Below, piece after piece: positions 56,359 to 64,000 of a stretch of 64,000 nucleotides of DNA; the first letter of the stretch is position 1; every line of letters starts with the position of its first letter. The translations under genes and the position numbers were made by a program. This DNA comes from Neobacillus pocheonensis (GTDB lineage: Bacteria; Bacillota; Bacilli; Bacillales; Cytobacillaceae), in contig JAMQCR010000001.1 of assembly GCA_023702235.1 (NCBI GenBank), positions 930,001 through 994,000 on the forward strand. Reading direction: 5' to 3'. A model generated the notes under the pieces. It saw only the letters and a program-made list of their open reading frames with translations, was not told where the DNA came from and made no database searches.

Positions 56359-57460
56359 GTGAATCAATCGCCTAACCCGCCTACAGGTTTATCTACCACT
56401 GGACCAGATGATCAACTGACTGAAACAAGAGTTTCTGACATAAAGCTTGCACTAAGAAAAGAGCCGGAAGTTCAAAATTTGGTACGCACTATTGATGAGC
56501 GTGACCAGATTCAAGTATTAGAGTTTGGTAAAGAACCCGCAGTTCAAATATCCCGCTTTTCCGATCAAATTTTAAGTAATATGCGTACCACTAAGGTAGA
56601 GGATTCCGGAGAGCTCCTTAAACATCTAGGACATATTATGGATAAATTTGATGCCAAAGACTTTTCAAAAACTTCTGGGGGATTTTTTGACAAGCTCTTT
56701 AAAAAGGGTGGAAAAATGGTTGAAAAGCTCTTTGGCAAGTATCAGACGATGGGGCAGGAAATCGATAAAGTATATGTGGAAATTTCCAAATACCAACACG
56801 AGATGGTTGATGCAACCAATATGCTTGAGCAAATGTATGAGCAAAACTATCAATATTATTTAACCCTTGAAAAATATGTTGTTGCTGGTGAAATGAAAGT
56901 GGAAGATCTCAAAAACAATCAGCAGCCGCAGCTTGAAGCACGGGCTGCTTCGGGGGACCAGCTTGCTTCCATGCAATTGGACTCTCTAAAAAATGTGATT
57001 GAGTTATTGGAGCAACGAATTTATGACTTAGAAATGGCGAAAATGGTTTCTTTGCAGACGGCTCCGCAAATCCGTTTACTGCAAAGAGGGAATACAAAAT
57101 TAATTGGGAAAATTAACTCTGCGTTCGTAACCACCATTCCTATCTTTAAAAATGGGTTAATTCAGGCTGTTGCTGCGAAAAGACAAAAGCTAGTAGCTGA
57201 TTCGATGAGTGAGCTTGATCGCAGAACAAACGAAATGCTCCTGAAAAATGCTCAAAACATTTCTCAACAAAGCACAGATATAGCAAGACTTGCTGGTGGA
57301 CCAAGCATAAAAATTTAAGACAATTGAAGAATCTTGGAATATTATCATCAAGGGCATGCAGGAAACAAAGGCTATCGAAGAAGAAAACAAACGTATGCGG
57401 ATAGAGGGAACAAAACGGCTAGAACAGTTACAAGATAACTTTAAAAAAATGAAGCAATAA
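56359..57460 (+). CDS. yceH: TelA/YceH toxic anion resistance protein, one frameshift near the C-terminus
   Basis: About 366 residues, matching the B. subtilis YceH length. Mostly long helices (coiled-coil) typical of TelA: GGFFDKLFKKGGKMVEKLFG, YVEISKYQHEMVDATNMLEQ and KMVSLQTAPQIRLLQRGN. As written it stops at 57318. The A5 run 57309-57313 should be A4, giving PSIKFKTIEESWNIIIKG and the normal tail to 57460. GTG 56359 follows GGGGAGATTAAAGA, 3 nt after yceG. Soluble, membrane-stress related. Confidence 0.9.
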
Positions 57461-57511
57461 TACCCAATATATTATTGCTGATCCACTAATTTTCATTATG
57501 GGGTGAAAGAA

Positions 57512-58120
57512 ATGGCTATTAATTTGCAAAAAGGTCAAAGAATAGATTTAACGAAAACAAATCCCGGGCTTTCTAAAGTCTTAGTAGGGTTGGGATGGGA
57601 TCCCGTTCAAAGTGGCGGCGGTGGCTTATTCGGTTCGCTGTTTGGCGGTGGCAGTTCTGCTAACATTGATTGTGATGCATCAGTGATTATGCTGGGTGCA
57701 AATGATAAGCTTCAAAACAACAAAGATGTTGTCTATTTTGGAAACCTAAAAAGCAATGATGGCAGTGTGCAGCACTCTGGCGATAACTTGACTGGAGACG
57801 GAGAAGGTGATGACGAGCAAATAGTAGTGGATTTAAGTAAAGTACCATCATCTATTCAAAAGCTTGTTTTCGTTGTCAATATTTATGATTGTGTGAAAAG
57901 AAAACAGCACTTTGGTATGATTAGAAATGCTTTTATTAGAGTAGTTAATCCAAGCAACCAACAAGAATTGCTCCACTACAATTTATCGGAGGATTATAGT
58001 GGTAAAACCTGCCTTGTAGCCGGGGAAATGTATCGACATGGTAATGAATGGAAATTTGCGGCAGTCGGCAATGGTACAAATGCTGCGGGCTTTAGCGAAA
58101 TTGTTCGTTCTTATAGCTAA
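57512..58120 (+). CDS. TerD-family protein with Gly-rich insertion (YceC-like)
   Basis: A 202-residue TerD domain. Standard start [20 protein letters not shown], then a glycine-rich loop GGGGLFGSLFGGGSS replacing the usual DGG segment, INDCD-like IDCDASVIML, acidic loop DNLTGDGEGDDEQIVVDL, and GEMYRHGNEWKFAAVGNG. The insertion may alter the first Ca site. ATG 57512 follows GGGGTGAAAGAA. Intact frame. Confidence 0.92.
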   Translation: MAINLQKGQRIDLTKTNPGLSKVLVGLGWDPVQSGGGGLFGSLFGGGSSANIDCDASVIMLGANDKLQNNKDVVYFGNLKSNDGSVQHSGDNLTGDGEGDDEQIVVDLSKVPSSIQKLVFVVNIYDCVKRKQHFGMIRNAFIRVVNPSNQQELLHYNLSEDYSGKTCLVAGEMYRHGNEWKFAAVGNGTNAAGFSEIVRSYS

Positions 58121-58155
58121 TATAATAATTAAACATTCTTAATGGAGTGATATAT

Positions 58156-58733
58156 GTGGGCATTAACTTAGCAAAGGGACAAAGAATTGATTTAACAAAA
58201 ACCAACCCTGGGTTAACAAAAGTTATTGTAGGACTGGGCTGGGATACAAACCGTTATCACGGGGGACATGACTTTGACCTTGATGCATCTGCCTTTTTAG
58301 CTGATGAAAATGGTAAAGTTGTACAGGATTCCGACTTTGTTTTTTACAATAATTTGATTCACCCATCAGGCGGTGTCGAGCATACAGGAGATAATCGCAC
58401 AGGTGAAGGCGATGGGGACGATGAGCAAATAAAAATTAACTTCAGTAAGATTCCATCCACTATACATCGTATTGCGATTACAGTAACTATTCACGATGCC
58501 GAGGTTAGGAGCCAAAATTTGGCCAAGTCTCGAACGCTTTTGTCCGAGTTGTCGATGAAGACAGTGACCGTGAAATCTTGAGGTTTGATCTTGGAGAAGA
58601 TTTTTCAGTTGAGACGGCCGTCGTCATCTGTGAACTCTACCGTCATAATGGTGATTGGAAATTTAACGCAATCGGCAGCGGTTTTGCCGGTGGATTAGCC
58701 GCCCTTTGCCACAACTTTGGATTAGAAGCTTAA
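58156..58733 (+). CDS. TerD-family protein (YceD/YceE-like), one frameshift
   Basis: About 193 residues: [58 protein letters not shown]. At GGCC 58521-58524 the preceding T3 should be T4. One T restores [20 protein letters not shown] and a tail ending [16 protein letters not shown] to 58733. GTG 58156 has GGAGTG 6 nt upstream. Nearly a duplicate of the TerD at 48431, at the other end of the island. A terminator closes the operon. Confidence 0.92.
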
Positions 58734-58749
58734 TATTTTTAATAGGAGA

Positions 58750-58773
58750 AAGCTGCCCTAGGTGGCTTTTTTT
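58750..58773 (+). terminator. Terminator at the end of the Ter island
   Basis: AAGCTGCCCTAGGTGGCTTT hairpin (AGCTGCC/GGTGGCT) with seven T. Confidence 0.8.
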
Positions 58774-58823
58774 CTGTATTTTGGTAAAATGAAAAGATAT
58801 GAATGGCAGACAAGGAGGGTTAC

Positions 58824-59617
58824 TTGAAACAGTATTTAGATTTATGTGCGCATGTGTTGAAAAATGGGAATATTAAAGGTGACCGAACAGGAACAGGGAC
58901 CATTAGCACTTTTGGTTATCAAATGAGATTTAATTTAGAAGAAGGATTTCCACTTCTAACGACAAAAAAGCTTCATTTAAGGTCGATAATTTATGAATTG
59001 CTTTGGTTTTTAAAGGGTGATACAAACGTTCGTTATCTTCAGGAAAATGGTGTCCGCATCTGGAATGAATGGGCTGATGAATTCGGAGAACTAGGCCGAT
59101 ATATGGGCATCAATGGCGTTCTTGGACTGGGGCAGATGGAACAACAGTCGACCAAATCAGTCAATTAATTGAACAAATTAAAACAAATCCAAACTCAAGA
59201 AGACTGCTTGTTAATGCTTGGAATGTTGCTGAAATTGATCAAATGGCATTGCCGCCATGTCATTGCTTATTCCAATTTTATGTCGCAGATGGAAGATTAT
59301 CGTGCCAGTTATATCAGCGCTCTGCAGATGTATTCCTCGGTGTTCCGTTTAATATTGCTTCCTATGCATTGCTTACGTATATGATTGCTCAAGTATGTGA
59401 TTTAAAGCCAGGGGAGTTTATTCACACGTTTGGTGATGTCCATATTTATGAAAATCATCTTGAACAAGTGAAACTGCAGATGGATAGAGAACTGCGGAGC
59501 TTGCCAAAACTAAAAATAAATCCGAACGTAAAAGATATCTTTTCTTTTGAATATGAAGATTTTACTTTAGAAGGATACGACCCCCATCCACATATAAAAG
59601 GAGTAGTTAGCGTATGA
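58824..59617 (+). CDS. thyA: Thymidylate synthase ThyA/ThyB, one frameshift
   Basis: About 264 residues. Start TTG 58824 ([15 protein letters not shown]) follows AAGGAGGG; the ATG at 58803 has no site. Key motifs: DRTGTGT, active-site Cys in [46 protein letters not shown]. The frame breaks at GGCC 59094-59097: one missing G restores [18 protein letters not shown] and joins the halves. Makes dTMP; the stop overlaps dfrA (ATGA), the usual folate coupling. Confidence 0.95.
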
Positions 59618-60105
59618 TTTCCTTTCTAGTGGCAATGGATGAAAACAGAATCATAGGCAAAGATAATCAATTGCCGTGGAGATTACCAGAGGATTTGAAG
59701 TATTTTAAAAAAGTGACAATGGGCCACCCGATTGTTATGGGACGAAAGACGCATGATTCGATTGGGCGTGTCTTACCAGGCAGAGAAAACATCGTGATTA
59801 CCCGCCAACTAAATTACCAGTCAGAAGAATGTACCGTTTTTTACTCTGTTCAGGATTTTGTAAAGTATTGCCGCGGGCAGGAGGCTGAAGTTTTTGTCAT
59901 TGGCGGTGCAGAAATATTTAAAGAAACGTTTGCCTATGCAGACCGTCTTTATATTACTCTCATCCACGAAGCCTTCGAAGGCGATACTTTCTTTCCGGAA
60001 TTTGACTTAACCGAATGGGATCTCACTTCTTATGAAACAGGAATAAAGGATGAAAAGAATCCATACAATTATGAATTTAGGATCTATGAAAGAAAATTAA
60101 AATGA
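59614..60105 (+). CDS. dfrA: Dihydrofolate reductase
   Basis: A 163-residue [24 protein letters not shown] with [11 protein letters not shown] (catalytic acid in the ED), [29 protein letters not shown] and the C-terminal [12 protein letters not shown] 59614 overlaps the thyA stop. Regenerates tetrahydrofolate after thymidylate synthesis. Intact; its GGGCC near 59722 is in frame. A palindromic terminator follows. Confidence 0.97.
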   Translation: MISFLVAMDENRIIGKDNQLPWRLPEDLKYFKKVTMGHPIVMGRKTHDSIGRVLPGRENIVITRQLNYQSEECTVFYSVQDFVKYCRGQEAEVFVIGGAEIFKETFAYADRLYITLIHEAFEGDTFFPEFDLTEWDLTSYETGIKDEKNPYNYEFRIYERKLK

Positions 60106-60132
60106 AAAAAAGCATCAGCTGATGCTTTTTTT
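60102..60132. terminator. Bidirectional terminator after dfrA
   Basis: AAAAAAAGCATCAGCTGATG continues into CTTTTTTTC, a near-perfect palindrome between convergent genes. Confidence 0.9.
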
Positions 60133-60136
60133 CATT

Positions 60137-60391
60137 TTAAAAATGAGAACCATTTACTTCGTAGTCGGCTAACTTTTCCAGCATGCCTCTGAATTCCTGT
60201 GGATGACAAAATAATTCTTCTCGGAAATGCGTTTTTACCCATTGAATTAATTCATTAGGGCTATTAAAGTATTCACCGCTTCTATCACTTTTGCGGATTG
60301 TATATCTCCCGTTGTCATCATCAATTGTGACTTCAACTGGTAAAGCTCCATCAAAACTGGACAGAGAAAACTCCATTTTAACCACATCCAA
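60137..60391 (-). CDS. Small conserved hypothetical protein (YpmP-position)
   Basis: About 80-84 residues: MEFSLSSFDGALPVEVTIDD, YTIRKSDRSGEYFNSPNELI, FCHPQEFRGMLEKLADYEV. Mixed alpha/beta, soluble, no membrane segment. Start either TTG 60391 or ATG 60376; neither has a strong ribosome site. It lies downstream of dfrA in opposite orientation. I do not recognise its function. Confidence 0.6.
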   Translation of the reverse strand: MDVVKMEFSLSSFDGALPVEVTIDDDNGRYTIRKSDRSGEYFNSPNELIQWVKTHFREELFCHPQEFRGMLEKLADYEVNGSHF

Positions 60392-60709
60392 TTCTTCTGC
60401 ATTTTATTTTTCAATAGTATATGTTGATATAGTTCAAATTATATACGGGCAAAGAATTATTTTCTAAATATTTTAAAAATTCGTATATTTGTCTGAACAT
60501 TGACTTCATATGTGGATATTGATAAATTGTCTATAGAGAAGGCTAAGGTTATGTGATTCTTTTTGAAAAAATCCTCAACATCACTTCTAACATAATTTGG
60601 ATAGATTTTGTGAACGTACTATGAATTCTTGCGAATAAATAACCCAAATTGATTTTTCAATAATATAATCGAAGTAGAGTGATACTACAATTAAAGGGGA
60701 TGTATATCC
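60392..60709. other. Non-coding region before tatA
   Basis: AT-rich with no coding frame or strong hairpin; AAAGGGGATG just before 60710 is the tatA ribosome site. I see no clear regulator site. Confidence 0.5.
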
Positions 60710-60904
60710 ATGTTTTCAAATATCGGAGTACCAGGATTAATATTAATTTTAACACTTGCATTAATCATTTTTGGACCAAAAAAATTACCTGAAATCGGTC
60801 GTGCCTTTGGTCAAACATTGAAGGAATTTAAAAAATCAACATCAGAACTAACAGAAGACGTAATGAAGGATCTTGATGATGAAAAGAAAAATGTGACTAA
60901 ATAA
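60710..60904 (+). CDS. tatA: Sec-independent translocase TatA
   Basis: A 64-residue TatA: N-terminal helix [31 protein letters not shown] with the [12 protein letters not shown] hinge and amphipathic helix, then an acidic/basic tail. ATG 60710 has AAAGGGGATG upstream. Followed by tatC; forms the pore of a minimal TatAC system of Gram-positive type. A hairpin at its stop may reduce tatC read-through. Confidence 0.95.
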   Translation: MFSNIGVPGLILILTLALIIFGPKKLPEIGRAFGQTLKEFKKSTSELTEDVMKDLDDEKKNVTK

Positions 60905-60929
60905 GGTGTAAGATTCTATCTTACACCTT
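60903..60929 (+). terminator. Hairpin between tatA and tatC
   Basis: AAGGTGTAAGAT / ATCTTACACCTT perfect 12-bp stem with a 3-nt loop and ATTTCTT; may give more tatA than tatC transcript. Confidence 0.75.
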
Positions 60930-60981
60930 ATTTCTTCTAATAGATTTAATTTGCAACCTTTGAAATTGGAAGGGGAAGTAA

Positions 60982-61713
60982 ATGGAAGATAAAGAATTAC
61001 ATTTAGTTGATCATTTAGAAGAATTACGCAAAAGAATAATAATTTCTGCTCTTACATTTGTAGTCTTTTTTATTGTCGGATTTATTTATGTAGATAAAAT
61101 CTATAAATGGTTTGTTGGGGATATGAAATTAATGGTTCTTGGACCTAGCGATATAATCTGGGTTTATTTTATGCTTGCAACCGTTGTTGCCGTTGCGGGA
61201 ACCATTCCTGTTCTTGCATTTCAAATTTGGTTGTTTGTTAAACCAGCTTTAAAACCAATAGAAAGAAAAGTTACGCTTTCCTATATACCTGCACTATTTT
61301 TCTTATTTCTGATTGGTCTATCGTTTGGTTATTTTATTATCTTCCCAATGCTCCTAAAGTTCTTGGTTAGCATCGGTGGAAATATGTTTGTCACCAATTT
61401 CACAGTTGACAGATATTTTAGCTTTATCATGAATATGACAATACCGTTTGGAGTGCTATTTGAACTACCAGTAGTTGTAATGTTTTTAACATCCCTTGGG
61501 GTCATTAATCCATTTGTTTTATCGAAGATTCGTAAATATGCCTATTTTGTTCTTGTAATTATTGCAGTGGTCATCACACCACCAGACTTTATGTCCGACT
61601 TCGTTGTGACACTTCCACTCTTGCTTTTATATGAAATCAGTATTAATTTATCAAAAATTGTTTATAGGAAAAAATTAAAGAAACAATCGGAAGAAGAAAT
61701 AATAGAAGTATAA
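60982..61713 (+). CDS. tatC: Sec-independent translocase TatC
   Basis: A 243-residue protein with six spans. Family marks: HLVDHLEELRKRIIISAL at the N-terminus, AVAGTIPVLAFQIWLFVKPALKPIERK, FELPVVVMFL and VVITPPDFMSD. The RR-signal receptor of the Tat system. ATG 60982 follows GGAAGGGGAAGTAA. Cotranscribed with tatA. Which proteins it exports is not evident here. Confidence 0.95.
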   Translation: MEDKELHLVDHLEELRKRIIISALTFVVFFIVGFIYVDKIYKWFVGDMKLMVLGPSDIIWVYFMLATVVAVAGTIPVLAFQIWLFVKPALKPIERKVTLSYIPALFFLFLIGLSFGYFIIFPMLLKFLVSIGGNMFVTNFTVDRYFSFIMNMTIPFGVLFELPVVVMFLTSLGVINPFVLSKIRKYAYFVLVIIAVVITPPDFMSDFVVTLPLLLLYEISINLSKIVYRKKLKKQSEEEIIEV

Positions 61714-61724
61714 TTAGAAAAATA

Positions 61725-61764
61725 AAAATGCCTTTTGAGATTCAATCTCAAAAGGCATTTTTTA
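61725..61764 (+). terminator. Terminator after tatC
   Basis: AAAAATGCCTTTTGAGATTC pairs with its 3' complement ATCTCAAAAGGCATTTTTT. Confidence 0.9.
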
Positions 61765-61830
61765 TTGACCCGACAAATCAACCGTCTTTTTCAAAGTGTG
61801 AAAGGCTATTTCCTGTTTAAGTTCAACGTA

Positions 61831-62752
61831 TTAATGACCGTAGGTGTTAGCTGTTTGTTTAATATCATCATGGCGCATTAATTCTTTTACTAGGTAGATA
61901 TCAACTCCTTTGTTGATTAAATATGATCCGTAACTGTGGCGCAAATCGTGTATGCGCAATTCTTGAAAAAACATCTTAATATGTTTAAGATAATGTGAAT
62001 AATGATAAGGTGTTAGTCCACCGAAAGTAAATAGATCATCGTTGAATCCGTATATTTTTTGTTAGGAATCTTTTTTTATTTCTAACAACATCTCTCCTTG
62101 AATTGTGGAAAAGGCACATATCCTACGCTTTCAGCCGTTTTTGGAGACATTGGCGTTCTATACTTCATATCAAGTGTCTTACTTACAAAAAGCTGATATT
62201 TCTCCAAATCAATGTCTCTCCATGTATGAGCAAACCCTTCTCCAACCTTAAGGCCAGTGTTAAAAAGCAACCTAGTTAGTTCTTTATAGTGATGAAGATT
62301 CAATTCTTTACTCTATCTTCAAAATCCTCATGTTTTATAAAGTTTATTTTTGACCTTACCCTCTTAATCGGTTGGACTAAAATGGATGGATCCATTTCCA
62401 AGCCGAAAAATTTAACTGTATGATTGATTAATATTTTAAAGTTACCGTAAACCGTTCGAGTACTGTTTAAAGAGTCAAAATGGTTTTCTAAATTTGTTTT
62501 AAGATCCATTACGTGCTGCACATTTAGATCCTTGAGCTTTATATGCCCAAAAAAGGGTTGAATGTGATTTTTATATTCATTTGTTCGTCGCCTAATCGTT
62601 TTATCTTTAAGTTTTTTATATTTGATATTATGTGAAAATACTTCATTGAAGGTTACTTCAACGGTAAACGCCTTTGTACCCCTAGGGAATATGTGATGAA
62701 AAAGCCTGGGATTAAATGAAATACCCCAGGTAGGAGGATACCCGGGAAACAA
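61831..62752 (-). pseudogene. Decayed tyrosine recombinase/integrase
   Basis: Pieces of a phage-type integrase in several frames. Nearest the start, an N-terminal SAM-like/core-binding part (RRRTNEYKNHIQPFFGHIKL; NVQHVMDLKTNLENHF) at 62300-62752. Then part of the catalytic domain (HHYKELTRLLFNTGLKVGE) at 62082-62303. Then, frame-broken, the end [20 protein letters not shown]...ELMRHDDIK...TANTYGH at 61831-62040. The HxxR and His/Tyr catalytic positions are readable. The catalytic Arg region reads GLKVGE where GLRxGE is usual. Several breaks and a lost segment indicate real decay, unlike the single indels elsewhere. Confidence 0.85.
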
Positions 62753-63451
62753 AAGTATAAAAGCAAGGAATTTCTTGGCGGTTTAGGCAAAAGGCGATTA
62801 TTTCCTTGCTCTTAATATAAGTTTTCACAAATAGAAAATTATTTAATCTAATATTTGGTAAATAAGACTTTGGAATTAAGGGAGTTTTTCATGAGTAAGT
62901 TTGGGATTTGAAAAAAATGTCAATTGGGAAAAATGAACAAGTATAATGTCCTGTCGATATTCCTCTTTTTGGATCTCGCAATAACCTGAGGAATATTGAT
63001 GAATCAGTTTGTGTTTCTTTCCTTGAAATAAAACCAAAATTGATTTCAAATTAACATCCCCTATCAAGTTTTCTAACAATAGCATAAATCACTATTTTTA
63101 AATTCAGGTTACGAAATTACTGAATTTTTGTAAATATATGACATGAATGTACAAAAAATATCCGGCAAAATGCCAGATAAACAAACAATCATCGGGGTGT
63201 GAATTGATCATCTCCATTTCACGTTTTTATCATACCCCCTAGGAATCAATTATGTATTAATAAATTGTTAAAAGTGTGTAAATTTGATCCAGTAGATTTA
63301 AGATTAAAAACTCAGGTCTATAAGACTAATTAATCAAACAGGACGATTGACCCATATTGTGCAATAAAAGGTGGAATTTCTAGTGGAGCATAAAACTGCT
63401 AAAAAATACGTTCTTCAAAAGAACGTATATAAATTTGAAAACAAATTCCTA
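62753..63451. other. Region without convincing genes
   Basis: AT-rich; a minus-strand frame at 62876-63085 has no ribosome site or family resemblance. An inverted repeat AGCAAGGAA...TTTCCTTGCT spans 62772-62812. Probably degraded phage-type DNA beside the integrase remnant. Confidence 0.4.
63405..63428 (-). terminator. Minus-strand terminator after the small membrane peptide
   Basis: ATACGTTCTT / AAGAACGTAT perfect stem, with TTTTTT on the minus-strand 3' side. Confidence 0.75.
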
Positions 63452-63550
63452 CTATCCTACAAATAAATGTATTCCAAATATAATAATCAACAATATGAAA
63501 AACACAACATTAAGAATTAATCCATTAGGACGCTTATGAGGGTTTCCCGA
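63452..63550 (-). CDS. Small single-span membrane peptide, start codon damaged
   Basis: Minus strand: after GGAGGTGTAAAAA comes a frame SGNPHKRPNGLILNVVFFIL continuing to IIIFGIHLFVG and a stop at 63452, followed by a terminator. A polar, basic head and one membrane helix. No ATG is present: the text AAAAATCGGG would become AAAAATGTCGGG if two bases were missing, which places ATG 5 nt after GGAGGTG. So it is likely a real gene with an indel at its start. Family unknown. Confidence 0.5.
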   Translation of the reverse strand, partial: SGNPHKRPNGLILNVVFFILLIIIFGIHLFVG

Positions 63551-63839
63551 TTTTTACACCTCCAATGTATAGGGTTTGATATTATACTTGAAAAATATTA
63601 GTTTTGTATGGGACAACCGTATAAACATTTTAAATTTATTTGGAAATTGAAAAAAGCGTCTAATTGACGCCTCAATTAAAGTAATATATATATGCAACGG
63701 CAAGAGTGGATTATTTTTTTATGCGTAATTCGAAGAAAATACACATCTAAAAAATGGTTAAAAAGTAAAATCTGGCACTTGGTCGGGTTTCCATTTTGTT
63801 TTACTAATTTGGGTAGTACATTTGTAAAATATAAAAATT

Positions 63840-64000
63840 ATTAGAATCGGTAGTTGCCAAATTCGAAGTTTCCGATCAGTAACTTGTAAGGTCGTTTATG
63901 CTTTGATTGAAAGAATTTGACAGCATCACCAATGGCATTCAGTTGATTCAACAATATAAAATCTATGTCCATCCGAAGTGTACAAACACGATGACAGAAC
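63840..64000 (+). pseudogene. Phage terminase large-subunit-like fragment, runs off the window
   Basis: From about 63920 to the edge one frame reads KEFDSITNGIQLIQQYKIYV then HPKCTNTMTE. This resembles the nuclease part of phage terminase large subunits (the G-I-x-x-I...V-H-P-x-C motif). Upstream the frame is interrupted (TGA at about 63902), and no start is present. Either remnant or frame-damaged; the continuation is outside the window. Together with the integrase remains it suggests a prophage edge. Confidence 0.4.

Noticed and set aside
4825..59097. Programmed frameshifting or widespread pseudogene formation as the cause of the broken genes
   Set aside because: The breaks lack slippery heptamers, occur in unrelated essential or core genes (thyA, brxB, topB), are almost all 1-2 nt, and share GGCC or homopolymer context. 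Sequencing error explains this better.
38..62752. Many minus- or plus-strand frames of 60-100 codons inside the genes listed
   Set aside because: They lie wholly inside well-supported genes, lack ribosome sites and have no protein-like composition.
62876..63085. 69-codon minus-strand frame
   Set aside because: No ribosome site, no recognisable motif, in AT-rich decayed DNA.
1..64000. tRNA genes, CRISPR arrays, complete insertion sequences
   Set aside because: No cloverleaf-like conserved TTCGA/CCA context, no regularly spaced repeats and no transposase reading frames were found on either strand.

Overview
The window is low-GC Firmicute DNA from a spore-forming Bacillaceae relative, probably of the Neobacillus/Bacillus type. 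The evidence is gpsB, type B RNase P RNA, cotD, sspL, a YheC/YheD-type coat protein, mrfAB, dynA, mntR and TatA/TatC, in an order that largely follows the Bacillus subtilis ypr-yps-ypb-ypc-ypd-ype-ypg-ypj-thy-dfr segment. Species level is inference.

Layout. 1-2.8 kb: end of an Hsp20 gene, an NO/hydroxylamine gene (hcp) behind a perfect Crp/Fnr-type box, and a Crp/Fnr regulator. 3-12.2 kb: conserved backbone (mrfA, mrfB, cotD, ypsA, gpsB, rnpB, ypsC, ypvA). 12.3-20.7 kb: a nitric-oxide/low-oxygen respiratory island: a second Crp/Fnr paralogue, three small DUF2249 proteins, a MIP18-like protein, a 12-TM NnrS-like protein, a quinol-type NO reductase and a ba3-type oxidase (subunits I, II, IIa). 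21-32.5 kb: alkylpyrone pair bpsA/ypbQ, a Fur-boxed 26-residue microprotein, the double dynamin dynA, a rhodanese, ypcP, a large ATP-grasp coat protein, sspL. 32.5-48.3 kb: RNase H-fold pair, cspD, topB, mntR, metA, a deleted fhs, degV, ypgQ, an ABC-F ATPase, ypgR, brxB, ypjP.

48.4-58.7 kb: a ten-gene Ter (tellurite/stress) island with a sigma-W type promoter. TerD, TerC, YceG, TelA and two more TerD proteins surround a biosynthetic module: a CitE-like lyase, two phosphoribosyltransferase-fold proteins (TRSP type and StiP/PELOTA type) and a HAD phosphatase. It lies between ypjP and thyA, which are neighbours in B. subtilis. After thyA-dfrA come tatA-tatC, then a decayed phage-like tail (broken tyrosine integrase, terminase-like fragment).

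A striking property cuts across the window. More than twenty otherwise conserved genes carry small indels, and more than half of these lie exactly at a GGCC tetramer. This looks like systematic sequencing error around a modified GGCC motif rather than gene decay. Coordinates for such genes are therefore given over the whole reconstructed gene with the break marked.
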